Position numbers and translations under genes: made by a program. From assembly GCA_003235465.1 (NCBI GenBank), contig QJWD01000133.1:1-5037 (forward strand): a DNA stretch of 5,037 nucleotides, written 5' to 3'. The notes below the pieces were generated by a model. The model did not search any database, was not told where the DNA came from, and saw nothing but the letters and a program-made list of their open reading frames with translations. The stretch is from Nitrospirota bacterium (GTDB taxonomy: Bacteria; Nitrospinota; Nitrospinia; Nitrospinales; VA-1). This document shows, in pieces, positions 4,839-5,037 of the stretch (the stretch's first letter is position 1; each line of letters opens with the position of its first letter).

Positions 4839-5037
4839 TCAATCCCAACCTAGTTGTTGCATACTGATAGCGTCATTCCAAATTTTTGTCATATGCTTGA
4901 TTCGTTCACCATCAAAAACCATATGGTAAACGTAGTCAGCAGCAATTTTCTTTCCAGTCGGAGGTAATGGCCCGCCTGGTCCAGTTTGTGTTCCATGAAA
5001 AATTGCCACTGCTGTTACAGATCTATCGTTTTCATCG
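4839..5037 (-). CDS. SnoaL-like polyketide/ester cyclase family protein, 3' part only
   Basis: This is the last 65 codons of a gene that continues beyond the right edge, read in the frame ending at the TGA at 4839-4841. The segment AIFHGTQTGPGGPLPPTGKK, then a VYHMVFDGERIKHMTKIWND stretch and a QQLGW end, is the C-terminal half of the SnoaL-like ester cyclase fold: a GTHxGxxxGxPPTG-like loop, the strand with F-x-DGkI, and the terminal QLG. Proteins of this NTF2-like superfamily are small cytosolic alpha+beta barrels; many are annotated as ester cyclases without a tested substrate. The coding stretch is visibly AT-rich (about 42% G+C by hand count) with AAA-, GAA- and ACA-type codons unlike the other genes here, suggesting different ancestry. 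It is absent from longest-frame views because it has no start inside the window. Confidence 0.85.
   Translation of the reverse strand, partial: DENDRSVTAVAIFHGTQTGPGGPLPPTGKKIAADYVYHMVFDGERIKHMTKIWNDAISMQQLGWD

Noticed and set aside
1..5037. CRISPR array, insertion sequence, tRNA or rRNA
   Set aside because: No regularly spaced identical repeats, transposase motifs, terminal inverted repeats or conserved RNA stretches were seen on either strand.

Overview
The window comes from a GC-rich Gram-negative bacterium, probably a proteobacterium. The evidence is an outer-membrane-type lipoprotein, an OmpR/PhoB-type two-component system, a DUF2797 protein close in pattern to gammaproteobacterial members, and a recognisable sigma-54 promoter. 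The species cannot be named from this sequence. Nearly all of it is ordinary chromosome. The right-hand 200 bases are clearly more AT-rich (about 42% G+C by hand count, against well over 60% in sampled stretches of the desaturase gene) and may be the edge of acquired DNA.

Layout from left to right. A strong intrinsic terminator (29-62) ends a minus-strand lipoprotein gene of the DUF3568 type, which most likely starts at a TTG at 585. A near-consensus sigma-54 promoter (658-674) lies upstream of it, with a perfect 12-bp palindrome further upstream. Next is a minus-strand histidine kinase/response regulator operon, with the kinase (1644-2576) first and the regulator (899-1609) second. A 133-bp divergent intergenic region separates the kinase from a plus-strand membrane fatty-acid desaturase (2710-3609). 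That region carries three TTACAT/ATGTAA direct repeats spaced 11-12 bp apart, the geometry expected of an OmpR/PhoB-family binding site. A 7-bp GC-rich hairpin sits between the desaturase and a convergent DUF2797 zinc-finger/GIY-YIG-like gene (3638-4432). Upstream of that, on the same strand, is a 54-residue two-helix membrane protein gene (4534-4698) with a good ribosome binding site and a TATAAT box. The window ends in the 3' part of a minus-strand SnoaL-like polyketide/ester cyclase gene (4839-5037).

How the genes may work together. The kinase has two transmembrane helices joined by only about 22 residues and no separate sensor domain, so it most likely reads something in or at the membrane. 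Its divergent pairing with a desaturase, and the regulator-type repeats between them, suggest a membrane-state-sensing two-component system that controls lipid unsaturation. This is analogous in logic to DesK/DesR but built from OmpR-type parts. It is an inference from arrangement and repeat geometry, and it is the most interesting hypothesis here. The lipoprotein gene appears to be a separate sigma-54-dependent unit. No CRISPR array, transposon, tRNA or rRNA was found.
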